From positions 1 to 39,694 of the forward strand of contig CABVDR010000019.1 of NCBI GenBank assembly GCA_902497145.1: a DNA stretch of 39,694 bases, written 5' to 3'. Shown here one piece after another: positions 32,365-39,694 of the stretch (its first letter is position 1; every line of letters begins with the position of its first letter). Origin of the DNA: an uncultured Oscillospiraceae bacterium. Its GTDB lineage: Bacteria; Bacillota; Clostridia; Oscillospirales; Oscillospiraceae. Under the pieces are notes generated by a model, which did not search any database, had not been told where the DNA came from, and saw nothing but the letters and a program-made list of their open reading frames with translations. Made by a program: the position numbers and the translations under genes.

Positions 32365-33681
32365 ATGGAATGGGTGCAGCTCATTGGAAGCAATCTGATT
32401 AGCATCATGTTTGGGCTGTGGAATGTGGGCGCGACAGCCGGACTGATCTTGGGAGCCATGCTGATACTGCGGCCTGTGCTGCTGAAAATCACCACGGCTC
32501 AGCAGCGGACGTGGCTGGGCATGCTGGGGTGGTACGGGACAGGCCTTGTATCCATGTTCCAGCTGTTGGGGAGAGTTCATCTGCTCCCCGTCACCTTTCG
32601 GGATCTGATCACGCCGCGCACCGGCACGATCAGCTATGACATCCCGGCCTATCTGCCCGAAAAATACCAAGGTGCGGGCGAGTACGCCGTGGCCCTGCCC
32701 GGGGGCAGGGCGGTGTGGGTGGAGTTCAGCGACGGTATGGTGATCGCCCTGGGCCTGCTCTGGATCGGTGTGGCAGTGGCTCTGTACCTGTGGCAAAAGC
32801 GCCGCACCGACCAGCTGAAAGCTCTGGGACGGCAGGGGCAGCTGCTAGAAGATGATGACCCCCTGCTGTTTCGCGGCCTGTCCCGGCGGCCGGACGACAA
32901 GCCGGTGGCGGTACGTCTGTGCCGGGGCCTGCCCACCAGCTTTGTATACCAGAATGGGGAAAAGATAGACGGCGTGCGGTACAACATGATCTACCTCCAA
33001 GAGGAGCTGTCCCCCCAGCGGCGGGAGCTGGTGCTGTGCCACGAGTGGAACCACATCCGTCTCCACCACGGGTGGATGAAGGGGTGGGCTGGCGCATTGC
33101 TGGTGATATTCTGGTGGAACCCCATCCTATGGGCGGCCTACTACTTCTTCTGCCGGGACCTGGAGATGGCCTGTGACGAAAAGACCCTGGACGACCTGCC
33201 TGGGCCGGAGCAGCGGAAGCAGTACGCCCAGACCCTGGTGGAGCTGGCGGCGGGAAAGCTGCTGTGGGACGTCCCCCTGGCCTTTGGGGAGTGCGACGCC
33301 ATTCCCCGGGTGAAGGCGGCGGTGGCCTGGCACAAGCCTGAAAAGTGGGTCAAAATCGGTAAGTGGTGCGCCTTTGTCCTGGTGTTTCTGTTCTTTGTGG
33401 GCGGACCGAAATACATGCCTTACCTGCCCCAGGAGCTGGTCCAGTACTGGCAGCAGGAGGCGGTGGAAGTGGAGCTGCCTGGAGACTGGACGCCGGCGGA
33501 GCGCTGGATGAGCGTAGATCAGGATGGCTTTGTGACCCTGCTGGCCAAGGACACCCAGGGGACCTGGCACAAGCAGATCTATGTGTATTGGACCAGGGAT
33601 CAAGAGTTCCATGGCAGCGACAGCTGGTTTACTCTGTCTGAGTCCCCCGACCTTTCCGGCTTTCAGCAGGGGCTGTGGTAG
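32365..33681 (+). CDS. M56 family (BlaR1-like) membrane metalloprotease, copy 1
   Basis: Membrane protein of 438 residues. TM1 (about 10-33) and TM2 (45-68) precede an outer loop (about 70-116, with LPVTFRDLITPRT). TM3 lies at 118-140, then the cytoplasmic gluzincin domain with H226-E-W-N-H230 and the third zinc ligand in DLEMACDEKTL. Within or after this domain is a hydrophobic stretch (ALLVIFWWNPILWAAYYFF). A final TM is at about 333-348. The tail of about 90 residues faces out and ends FQQGLW. BlaR1 has a 250-residue penicillin-binding sensor in that place; it is absent here. In BlaR1 the protease inactivates BlaI, so the adjacent repressor is the likely substrate. ATG 32365 has GGAGGAG upstream. 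Confidence 0.88.
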   Translation: MEWVQLIGSNLISIMFGLWNVGATAGLILGAMLILRPVLLKITTAQQRTWLGMLGWYGTGLVSMFQLLGRVHLLPVTFRDLITPRTGTISYDIPAYLPEKYQGAGEYAVALPGGRAVWVEFSDGMVIALGLLWIGVAVALYLWQKRRTDQLKALGRQGQLLEDDDPLLFRGLSRRPDDKPVAVRLCRGLPTSFVYQNGEKIDGVRYNMIYLQEELSPQRRELVLCHEWNHIRLHHGWMKGWAGALLVIFWWNPILWAAYYFFCRDLEMACDEKTLDDLPGPEQRKQYAQTLVELAAGKLLWDVPLAFGECDAIPRVKAAVAWHKPEKWVKIGKWCAFVLVFLFFVGGPKYMPYLPQELVQYWQQEAVEVELPGDWTPAERWMSVDQDGFVTLLAKDTQGTWHKQIYVYWTRDQEFHGSDSWFTLSESPDLSGFQQGLW

Positions 33682-33717
33682 ATGAAGAAATGAGAGCTGC
33701 CCGGGAGGAGTGAGACC

Positions 33718-35013
33718 ATGAACATATTGGTAAAGATCATTTTGATGCTTTGGAATATGGGTATCGCCGCCGGGCTGATGCTGGGAGCCATGCTGTTGCT
33801 GCGGCCCTTGCTGCTCAAACTTATGACGGCCCAGCAACGGGCATGGCTGTGGATGCTGGGGTGGTATGGCACGGGGATGGGCACCACCTTTGGCCTGTTG
33901 GGATGGGTACATATCCTGCCCGTTACCTTCCGGGATCTTATCACTCCTCGCACCGATGGAGGTACATATGATTTACCCGCCTACCTTCCAGTGGACTACC
34001 AGGGAGCGGGGGAGTACGCTATGGCCCTGCCGGGGGGTAAGGCAGTATGGGTAGAGATTACCGATGGGATGGTGCTGGCGCTGGCCCTGCTCTGGATCGG
34101 TGTGGTAGCGGTTCTGCTGCTGTGGTATTACCGCCGCACCAACCAGATAAAAGCCCTGGGGCGGCAGGGACTGTTGCTGGCCGACGACGACCCGCTGCTG
34201 TTCCGCAGCCTGTCCCGGCGGCCGGAGGATAAGCCGGTGGGGGTGCGGCTGTGCCGGGGGCTGCCCACCAGCTTTGTGTACCAGGATGGGGAAAAGATCA
34301 ACGGGAAGCGGTACAACATGATCTACCTCCAGGAGGAATTGTCCCCCCAGCGGCGAGTGCTGGTGCTGCGCCACGAGTGGAACCACATCCGCCTGCACCA
34401 CGGGTGGATGAAGGGGTGGGCCGGTGCGCTGCTGATCCTGTACTGGTGGAACCCTATTTTGTGGGTGGCCTACTACTTCTTCTGCCGGGATTTGGAGATG
34501 GCCTGCGACGAAAAGACCCTGGACGACCTGACCGGGTCGGAGGAGCGCAAGCAGTACGCACAGACCCTGGTGGAGCTGGCGGCAGGGAAGATGCTGTGGG
34601 ACGTTCCCCTGGCCTTCGGGGAGTGTGATGCCATTCCCCGGGTGAAGGCGGCGGTGGCCTGGCACAAGCCCAAGGAGTGGGTCAAAAACGGCAAGTGGTG
34701 CGCCTTTGCCCTGGTGTTCCTGTTCTTTGTAGGCGGACCCCAGAACATCCCCTACTTGCCCCAGGAGCTGGTCCAGTACTGGCAGCAGGAGGCGGTGGAA
34801 GTAGAGCTGCCTGGCGGCTGGACACCAACGGAGCGCTGGATGAGCGTAGATCAGAATGGCTTTGTAACCCTGTTGGCTAAGGACACTCAGGGGATCTGGC
34901 ATGAGCAGATGTATGTCTATCGGACCCGGGACCGAGGTTTTCATGGCAGCGACAGCTGGTATACTCTGTCTGAGTCCCCCAATCTCACCGGGTTTCAGCA
35001 GGGGCTTTGGTAA
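33718..35013 (+). CDS. M56 family (BlaR1-like) membrane metalloprotease, copy 2
   Basis: Paralogue of the preceding gene, 431 residues with the same layout. Two N-terminal helices and an outer loop (LPVTFRDLITPRT, YQGAGEYAMALPGG) come first, then a third helix. The zinc site is H219-E-W-N-H223 with DLEMACDEKTL, then a last helix (CAFALVFLFFVGG) and an outer tail ending FQQGLW. It is most like copy 1: long stretches are identical, including the part from YLPQELVQYWQQEAVEVELPG to ERWMSVDQ, at DNA level as well. This implies recent duplication or gene conversion. The catalytic residues are intact, so it is probably active. GGAGGAG precedes the ATG; the gap to copy 1 is 36 nt. Confidence 0.88.
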   Translation: MNILVKIILMLWNMGIAAGLMLGAMLLLRPLLLKLMTAQQRAWLWMLGWYGTGMGTTFGLLGWVHILPVTFRDLITPRTDGGTYDLPAYLPVDYQGAGEYAMALPGGKAVWVEITDGMVLALALLWIGVVAVLLLWYYRRTNQIKALGRQGLLLADDDPLLFRSLSRRPEDKPVGVRLCRGLPTSFVYQDGEKINGKRYNMIYLQEELSPQRRVLVLRHEWNHIRLHHGWMKGWAGALLILYWWNPILWVAYYFFCRDLEMACDEKTLDDLTGSEERKQYAQTLVELAAGKMLWDVPLAFGECDAIPRVKAAVAWHKPKEWVKNGKWCAFALVFLFFVGGPQNIPYLPQELVQYWQQEAVEVELPGGWTPTERWMSVDQNGFVTLLAKDTQGIWHEQMYVYRTRDRGFHGSDSWYTLSESPNLTGFQQGLW

Positions 35014-35055
35014 AAAAGCAAGAAGCCTACCGGTATACCGGAGAGGAGGAAAATC

Positions 35056-36360
35056 ATGGGCAGATGGATAAACCCCGATCTGCTTCTGGAGTTCTGGAAC
35101 ATAGGAATTGCGGCGGGACTGCTGCTGGGTGCCATGCTGGTGCTGCGGCCCCTGCTGCTCCGGCTCCTGACGGCCCAGCAGCGGGCCTGGCTGGGTGTGC
35201 TGGTGTGGTATCCCGCGGCGTGGCCTGCTTTTTTCCAACTGACTTGTGTCTTTCATCTGCTGCCGGTTACCTTCCGGGACTTCATTACCCCACGCACCAG
35301 CATCTCAGGAGTCAGCAATGAGATTCCGGCCTATCTGCCCAGCACATATTGGGGGGCAGGGGAGTACGCCATTGTCCTGCCGTGGGGGAAGGTCCTGTGG
35401 GTGGACCTTACCGACGGAGTGCTGCTTGCTTTGGAGCTGATATGGTTGGCGGGCGTGGTGCTGCTGTGTCTGCGGCTGTGGAGTCAGACCAAGCGACTGA
35501 AAGCGCTGGGGCGGCAGGGAGAACTTCTGGAGCCCGATGACCCTCTGTTGGCTGGGCTCCCCATGGGCAAGGACGAACGGCTCATTGCGGTGCGCCTGTG
35601 CCGGGGATTGCCAACCAGCTTTGCGTATGAGTTGGGGGAACGAATTGACGGATATAAGTACAACATGGTTTACCTTCAGAAGGAATTATCCCCCCAGCGG
35701 CGGGAGCTGGTGCTGCGACACGAGCAAAACCACTTCCGGCTGCACCATAGCTGGATGAAGGGATGGGCCTGTGTGACCCTGGTACTGTACTGGTGGAACC
35801 CCATTGTATGGGTGGCCTACTACTATTTCTGCCGGGATTTAGAACTGGCCTGCGATGAGAAGACCCTGCGGGACCTGGAGGGGCCGGAGCAGCGGAAGCA
35901 GTACGCCCAGACCCTGGTGGAGCTGGCGGCGGGGAAGATGCTGTGGAGCGCGCCCCTGGCCTTTGGAGAGTGCGGCGCTATTCCCCGTGTGAAGGCGGCG
36001 GTGGCCTGGCGTAAGCCAAAGAAATGGGTCAGCGTGGGCAAATGGTGTGCCTTTGCGTTGGTATTCCTGTTCTTTGTGGGCGGGCCTAAGAACATGCCCT
36101 ACCGGCCCCAGGAGATGGTCCAGCACTGGCAGCAGGAAGACGTAGAGGTAAAGCTGACCCGGTTCTGGACACCGGCGGAGCGGTGGCTTCGGGGGGAGCA
36201 GGACGGCTGGGTGACCCTGCTGGCTCAGGATACCCAGGGAATCTGGCACGAAAGCCGTTATCGGTGGGACCCGCGGAAGGAAACATTTTACGGCGACGGG
36301 CGGTGGGACGATCTCAAGGAGGAGCCCGATCTCACCGGGTTTCAGCAGGGGCTGTGGTAA
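35056..36360 (+). CDS. M56 family (BlaR1-like) membrane metalloprotease, copy 3
   Basis: Third paralogue, 434 residues. The zinc site is H222-E-Q-N-H226 with DLELACDEKTL, and the core and last helix (CAFALVFLFFVGG) are conserved. It diverges most from copies 1 and 2 in the outer loop (SISGVSNEIPAYLP) and in the middle of the tail (RFWTPAERWLRGEQDGW and beyond). The tail start and the end FQQGLW are kept. The pattern, constant protease with variable outer part, suggests different signals feeding one repressor (inference). ATG 35056 has GAGGAGGA just upstream. It ends the operon, and no effector gene follows: the next gene is mutS2. Confidence 0.87.
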   Translation: MGRWINPDLLLEFWNIGIAAGLLLGAMLVLRPLLLRLLTAQQRAWLGVLVWYPAAWPAFFQLTCVFHLLPVTFRDFITPRTSISGVSNEIPAYLPSTYWGAGEYAIVLPWGKVLWVDLTDGVLLALELIWLAGVVLLCLRLWSQTKRLKALGRQGELLEPDDPLLAGLPMGKDERLIAVRLCRGLPTSFAYELGERIDGYKYNMVYLQKELSPQRRELVLRHEQNHFRLHHSWMKGWACVTLVLYWWNPIVWVAYYYFCRDLELACDEKTLRDLEGPEQRKQYAQTLVELAAGKMLWSAPLAFGECGAIPRVKAAVAWRKPKKWVSVGKWCAFALVFLFFVGGPKNMPYRPQEMVQHWQQEDVEVKLTRFWTPAERWLRGEQDGWVTLLAQDTQGIWHESRYRWDPRKETFYGDGRWDDLKEEPDLTGFQQGLW

Positions 36361-36378
36361 CAAAAATCAGATGAAAAG

Positions 36379-36413
36379 CGGGCTCGGGAGGAGGAAAACC
36401 CTTCCCGGGCCCG
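36379..36413 (+). terminator. Probable terminator after the M56 operon
   Basis: A 13-bp stem with two G-U pairs (36379-36391 / 36401-36413) lies 18 nt past the copy 3 stop. Only TTCCCCTT follows, so it lacks a proper T-run and may terminate poorly or need Rho. Confidence 0.45.
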
Positions 36414-36489
36414 TTCCCCTTGTCAAACAGCATGAAATATGAGAAAATAAGGCATCCTTTAAATGAATGGTTGAAACGGGAGGAAACCA

Positions 36490-38859
36490 ATGACCGACCT
36501 GTTTGAAAAATCTATGATGACTCTGGAGCTGCCCCGGGTGCTGGAGCAGCTCTCTGCCTGCGCTGCCACCCAGGAGGGCAAGGAGAAGGCCCTGGCCCTG
36601 CGGCCCATGACCGACCTGGAGGACGTGCAGCGGGCTCAGGAGGAGACCACGGCGGCGGTGAAGATGCTGGTGCTCCGGGGCAGCCCCGGCCTGTCCGGCA
36701 TTAAGCCCGTGGGGGCCATCCTCCACCGGGCGGACATGGGGGGCAGCCTCAACACCCGGGAGCTGCTGGCGGTGGCGGCGGTACTGCGCTGCGCCCGCAC
36801 CGCCAAGGAGTACGGGGACAGCGAGGAAAAGACCCCCATCTCCCACCTCTTCCACGCCCTCACCCCCAACCGCTTTTTGGAGGACACCATCACCAACTCC
36901 ATTGTGGGGGAGGACGAGCTGGCCGACTCGGCCAGCAGTGAGCTGGCCTCCATCCGCCGCCACATGCGAGCTACCGAGGCCAAGGTGCGCGACATCCTGC
37001 AAAAGCTCATCTCCTCCAACCAGTCCAAGTATCTCCAGGAGTCCATCATCACCATCCGCTCCGACCGGTACGTGGTGCCGGTGAAGTCGGAGTTTAAAAA
37101 CGCCATCCCCGGCCTGGTCCACGACGTGTCCTCCTCCGGCTCCACCTTCTTCATTGAGCCCATGGGGGTGGTGAAGGCCAACAACGAGCTGCGGGAGCTG
37201 CTGGCCCAGGAGAAGAAGGAGATCGAGCGCATTCTGGCCGAGCTGTCCGCCCAGTGTGCCGCCCACAAGGAGGACATTCTGGAGGACTATCAGCTGCTGG
37301 TGTGGCTGGACAGCATCTTCGCCCGGGGACAGCTCTCCCTGAAAATGGAGGGGACCCAGCCCAAGCTGTCCGACAGGTTTTTACGCCTGCGGAAAGCCCG
37401 CCACCCCCTGCTGGACAAGAAAAAGGCGGTGGCCAACGACCTGGAGCTGGGGGACACCTTCGACACCCTGATGATTACCGGCCCCAACACCGGCGGCAAG
37501 ACGGTGACCCTAAAGACCATCGGCCTGATTACCCTCATGGCCCAGTGCGGCCTGCACATCCCCGCCAAGGACGATTCCACCGTGCGGGTCTTTGACCGGG
37601 TGCTCTCCGACATCGGCGACGAGCAGTCCATCGCCCAGTCTCTGTCCACCTTCTCCTCCCACATGACCAACATTGTGGGCATCCTGGAGGAGGCGGACGA
37701 CCGCACCCTCATCCTGCTGGACGAGCTGGGGGCTGGCACCGACCCGGTGGAGGGCGCGGCTCTGGCCGCCGCCATCATCGACAGCGCCCGGGGACTGGGG
37801 GCCGCCGTGGCCGCCACCACCCACTACGCCGAGCTGAAGGTGTACGCCATGACCACCCCTGGGGTGGAGAACGCCTCCTGTGAGTTTAACGTGGAGACCC
37901 TGGCCCCCACCTACCGGCTCATCTTGGGCATTCCCGGAAAGTCCAACGCCTTTGCCATCTCCCGGCGGCTGGGGCTGCCCGAGTATATCATCCAAAAGGC
38001 CGCCGCCCGGCTGGACGCGGAGAACGTCCGTTTTGAGGATGTCCTCACCCGTCTGGACCAGCAGCGGCAGGAGATGGAAGCCGAGCGGGCCGAGGCGAAA
38101 AAGCTGAAGCTGGAGATGGAGCAGTCGGCCGCCAAGGCCCGGGAGTACCGGGATAAGCTGGAGGCCGAGCGGGCCAAAGTGGTGGAGAAGGCCCAGGCGG
38201 AGGCCCGGTCCATCATTGAGGAGGCCCGTGCGGCCAGTGATTTGGCCCTCCAGGAGCTCAAAGAAATCAAAAAGCGGCAGGACAAGCTGGACTGGCAGCA
38301 GGTAAACGACAGCCGGGCGGAGGCCCGCCGCCTTCTGAACGAGGCGGAGCGGAACGTCGGCGGTCCCGCCCCCGAGCCGGAAGCGCCCCCGCCCACCCGG
38401 GACGCCGCCGTGGGCGACACGGTGGAGCTGCTGAAAATGGGCACCAAGGCCACCGTGCTCTCGGTGAACAAGGATGGCTCTCTCCAGCTCCAGGCGGGCA
38501 TTTTGAAGATCTCCGCCAAGCAGAGCGAGGTGCGGGTGGTGGAAGGGGAGACCGAGACCCAGAAGGCCACCCGGAAGATCATCCAGCGGGCGGAGCGTAC
38601 CATCCGCACCGCCGCCGTGCCCAGCGAGATCGACCTGCGGGGCATGATGACCGACGAGGCGGTGATGGCGGTGGAGCGGTTCCTGGATACCGCCATGATG
38701 GGCAAGCTGGAGACGGTGACCATCATCCACGGCAAGGGCACCGGCGCGGTGCGCAACGCCGTGCGCAGCTATCTCAAGCGCAGCCGCTATGTCAAAACCT
38801 TCCGCCCCGGGCGCTACGGCGAGGGGGAAGACGGTGTGACCGTGGTGACCTTGCGATGA
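36490..38859 (+). CDS. mutS2: Endonuclease MutS2
   Basis: MutS2 is a MutS-like ATPase with a C-terminal Smr nuclease domain. It limits recombination in some bacteria and acts in ribosome-collision rescue in Bacillus, rather than in mismatch repair. The 789-residue product has the MutS core with Walker A GPNTGGKT (331-338), LILLDELGAGTDPVEGAAL (Walker B) and a helical KOW/linker region (charged coiled coil, about 515-640). The Smr domain (about 712-789) has IDLRGMMTDEA and HGKGTGAVR. Full length. ATG 36490 has GGGAGG at 36478-36483. A weak promoter-like TTGTCA-17-GAAAAT lies at 36420-36448. Confidence 0.95.
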   Translation: MTDLFEKSMMTLELPRVLEQLSACAATQEGKEKALALRPMTDLEDVQRAQEETTAAVKMLVLRGSPGLSGIKPVGAILHRADMGGSLNTRELLAVAAVLRCARTAKEYGDSEEKTPISHLFHALTPNRFLEDTITNSIVGEDELADSASSELASIRRHMRATEAKVRDILQKLISSNQSKYLQESIITIRSDRYVVPVKSEFKNAIPGLVHDVSSSGSTFFIEPMGVVKANNELRELLAQEKKEIERILAELSAQCAAHKEDILEDYQLLVWLDSIFARGQLSLKMEGTQPKLSDRFLRLRKARHPLLDKKKAVANDLELGDTFDTLMITGPNTGGKTVTLKTIGLITLMAQCGLHIPAKDDSTVRVFDRVLSDIGDEQSIAQSLSTFSSHMTNIVGILEEADDRTLILLDELGAGTDPVEGAALAAAIIDSARGLGAAVAATTHYAELKVYAMTTPGVENASCEFNVETLAPTYRLILGIPGKSNAFAISRRLGLPEYIIQKAAARLDAENVRFEDVLTRLDQQRQEMEAERAEAKKLKLEMEQSAAKAREYRDKLEAERAKVVEKAQAEARSIIEEARAASDLALQELKEIKKRQDKLDWQQVNDSRAEARRLLNEAERNVGGPAPEPEAPPPTRDAAVGDTVELLKMGTKATVLSVNKDGSLQLQAGILKISAKQSEVRVVEGETETQKATRKIIQRAERTIRTAAVPSEIDLRGMMTDEAVMAVERFLDTAMMGKLETVTIIHGKGTGAVRNAVRSYLKRSRYVKTFRPGRYGEGEDGVTVVTLR

Positions 38860-38998
38860 TTGGGTGAGTGCATAAAACAGGAAACAAAAAATGCACAAAA
38901 ATATTTTTGAATAAAAACAGAAAATCGTCATTCAGACGAAAGAAGTGCGCTCCCGGAATTTTTTGGGACAGTTTTGTATAGATTTGTGAAAAATGTCA

Positions 38999-39028
38999 TT
39001 GACGAGAACGGCATAAATCTGCTATGCT
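38999..39028 (+). promoter_or_regulatory. Promoter of the second HPr gene
   Basis: -35 TTGACG (38999-39004), 18 nt, -10 TATGCT (39023-39028). Short leader of about 30 nt with GGAGG. The rest of the 205-nt gap after mutS2 is A/T rich with a small TCGTC/GACGA hairpin near 38927-38941. Confidence 0.6.
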
Positions 39029-39064
39029 AAGGACACAATATGACGAGTGCGGAGGTACGGTTGT

Positions 39065-39328
39065 ATGTATAGTCAGGAAGCGGTCGTAAACAACCAGGTT
39101 GGGCTGCACGCCAGACCTGCTACTTTCTTTATCCAGAAGGCCAACGAGTTTAAGAGCGCCATTTGGGTCGAGAAAGACGAGCGGAAGGTGAATGCCAAGA
39201 GCCTGCTGGGCGTTCTGTCCCTTGGGATCGTGAAGGGCACTCCGATCAAGCTGATCGCCGACGGCCCCGACGAGAAGGAAGCGGTAGAGGCCCTGTTTAA
39301 GATGATTTCCTCTGATTTCTCCGAGTAA
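39065..39328 (+). CDS. HPr family phosphocarrier with intact His15 and Ser46
   Basis: An 87-residue HPr. H15 lies in VGLHARPAT and S46 in NAKSLLGVLSLGI, both at the canonical numbers, so it can take phosphate from EI and can also be seryl-phosphorylated by HPr kinase to act with CcpA. Because His15 is present it is not a Crh. It stands alone with its own promoter and terminator between mutS2 and uvrC, away from the PTS operon. It is therefore the better candidate for the regulatory HPr of this cell. ATG 39065 has GGAGG at 39051-39055. Confidence 0.92.
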   Translation: MYSQEAVVNNQVGLHARPATFFIQKANEFKSAIWVEKDERKVNAKSLLGVLSLGIVKGTPIKLIADGPDEKEAVEALFKMISSDFSE

Positions 39329-39344
39329 TCAAGTTTCCAAACGG

Positions 39345-39373
39345 AAAAGGCACCGCTGCGGCGGTGCCTTTTT
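39345..39373 (+). terminator. Terminator of the second HPr gene
   Basis: A perfect 12-bp stem (39345-39356 / 39361-39372) with loop TGCG ends in T5, 16 nt after the stop. Confidence 0.92.
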
Positions 39374-39463
39374 GCTTCTCATATGCTTGAACGGCACAGA
39401 GTGGTAGCGCGCTGCCCCGCTCTGGGACAAAAAATCAGAATCGGAAGGGAGGAGAGGCAGTCC

Positions 39464-39694
39464 GTGACCTTTGACGAGTTAAAAGAAAAAGCCCACGCCT
39501 TGCCCCTGAAGCCGGGCGTGTATATTATGCAGGACGTACACAGCACCGTCATCTATGTGGGCAAGGCCAAGGCCCTGAAAAACCGGGTCAGCCAGTACTT
39601 CCAGGACTCCGCCTCCCACACCGAAAAGACCCGGGCCATGGTCTCCCAGATCGACCACTTCGACGTGATCATCGCCGACAGCGAGTTTGAGGCC
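39464..39694 (+). CDS. uvrC: Excinuclease ABC subunit C (UvrC), N-terminal part
   Basis: UvrC makes the two incisions of nucleotide excision repair. The first 77 codons are visible, running off the right edge. They hold the GIY-YIG nuclease start LPLKPGVYIM (GVY in place of GIY), then VIYVGKAKALKNRVSQYF. The later part, TEKTRAMVSQIDHFDVIIADSEFEA, fits the family too. The start is GTG 39464, with GGAGGAG at 39449-39455. Confidence 0.95.
   Translation, partial: MTFDELKEKAHALPLKPGVYIMQDVHSTVIYVGKAKALKNRVSQYFQDSASHTEKTRAMVSQIDHFDVIIADSEFEA

Noticed and set aside
32365..36360. Beta-lactam resistance locus
   Set aside because: BlaI and BlaR1-like genes are present but the penicillin-binding sensor domain and any beta-lactamase or PBP gene are absent.
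39388..39432. tRNA-like stretch before uvrC (AGTGGTAGCGCGCTG resembles a D-arm)
   Set aside because: No T-arm GGTTCGA, no acceptor stem and no fitting anticodon stem; likely chance.
1..39694. CRISPR arrays, insertion sequences, prophage, rRNA or tRNA genes
   Set aside because: No repeat-spacer pattern, transposase, integrase, phage gene or RNA gene was recognised on either strand.

Overview
This window is a GC-rich, densely coded bacterial chromosome segment from an anaerobic Firmicute (class Clostridia). The best guess is the Oscillospiraceae/Flavonifractor-Intestinimonas-Pseudoflavonifractor neighbourhood. The basis is the clostridial gene order rnfCDGEAB, the murB-rapZ-yvcK-whiA cluster, Gram-positive signals (strong AGGAGG ribosome sites, LicT-type antitermination, BlaI/M56 regulation, HPr with Ser46) and protein flavour. 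The genus is inference; no rRNA is present.

Layout. (1) 1-7601, plus strand: the end of murB, then rapZ, yvcK, whiA, a VanZ-like membrane protein and dnaE, tightly packed, ending at a two-way terminator. (2) 7712-8799, minus: the azlCD branched-chain amino acid exporter pair. (3) 8906-14407, plus: a promoter, a ~470-nt structured leader and the complete six-gene rnf operon (ferredoxin:NAD+ oxidoreductase ion pump), ending in a perfect 17-bp terminator hairpin. (4) 14423-16946, minus: a CitA/DcuS-type sensor kinase and its response regulator behind a full-consensus promoter. (5) 17149-23363, plus: the F1Fo ATP synthase operon. Two things are abnormal here: delta and alpha are one continuous 680-codon frame, and the beta gene carries a ~79-nt internal deletion with a frameshift. 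(6) 23376-25066, minus: a DegV lipid-binding protein and a TetR regulator. (7) 25159-30448, plus: a self-contained sugar PTS operon (EIICBA, BglG/LicT-type antiterminator, HPr, EI) with a promoter, RAT site and leader terminator. (8) 30481-31930: a MATE transporter. (9) 31932-36413: a BlaI-type repressor gene with two matching operator dyads, followed by three tandem paralogous M56 (BlaR1-like) membrane metalloproteases that lack the penicillin-sensor domain and carry a shared ~90-residue tail ending FQQGLW. (10) 36490-39694: mutS2, a second HPr that keeps Ser46, and the start of uvrC.

How it fits together. Rnf converts ferredoxin/NAD+ redox energy into an ion gradient. The ATP synthase would use it, and its c-subunit residues read as proton type rather than sodium type. 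The PTS operon supplies sugar uptake and is controlled by its own antiterminator. The two HPr proteins differ at the HPr-kinase site. The part most likely to be undescribed is the BlaI plus triple-M56 operon, which has no recognisable effector gene; the delta-alpha fusion is the second.
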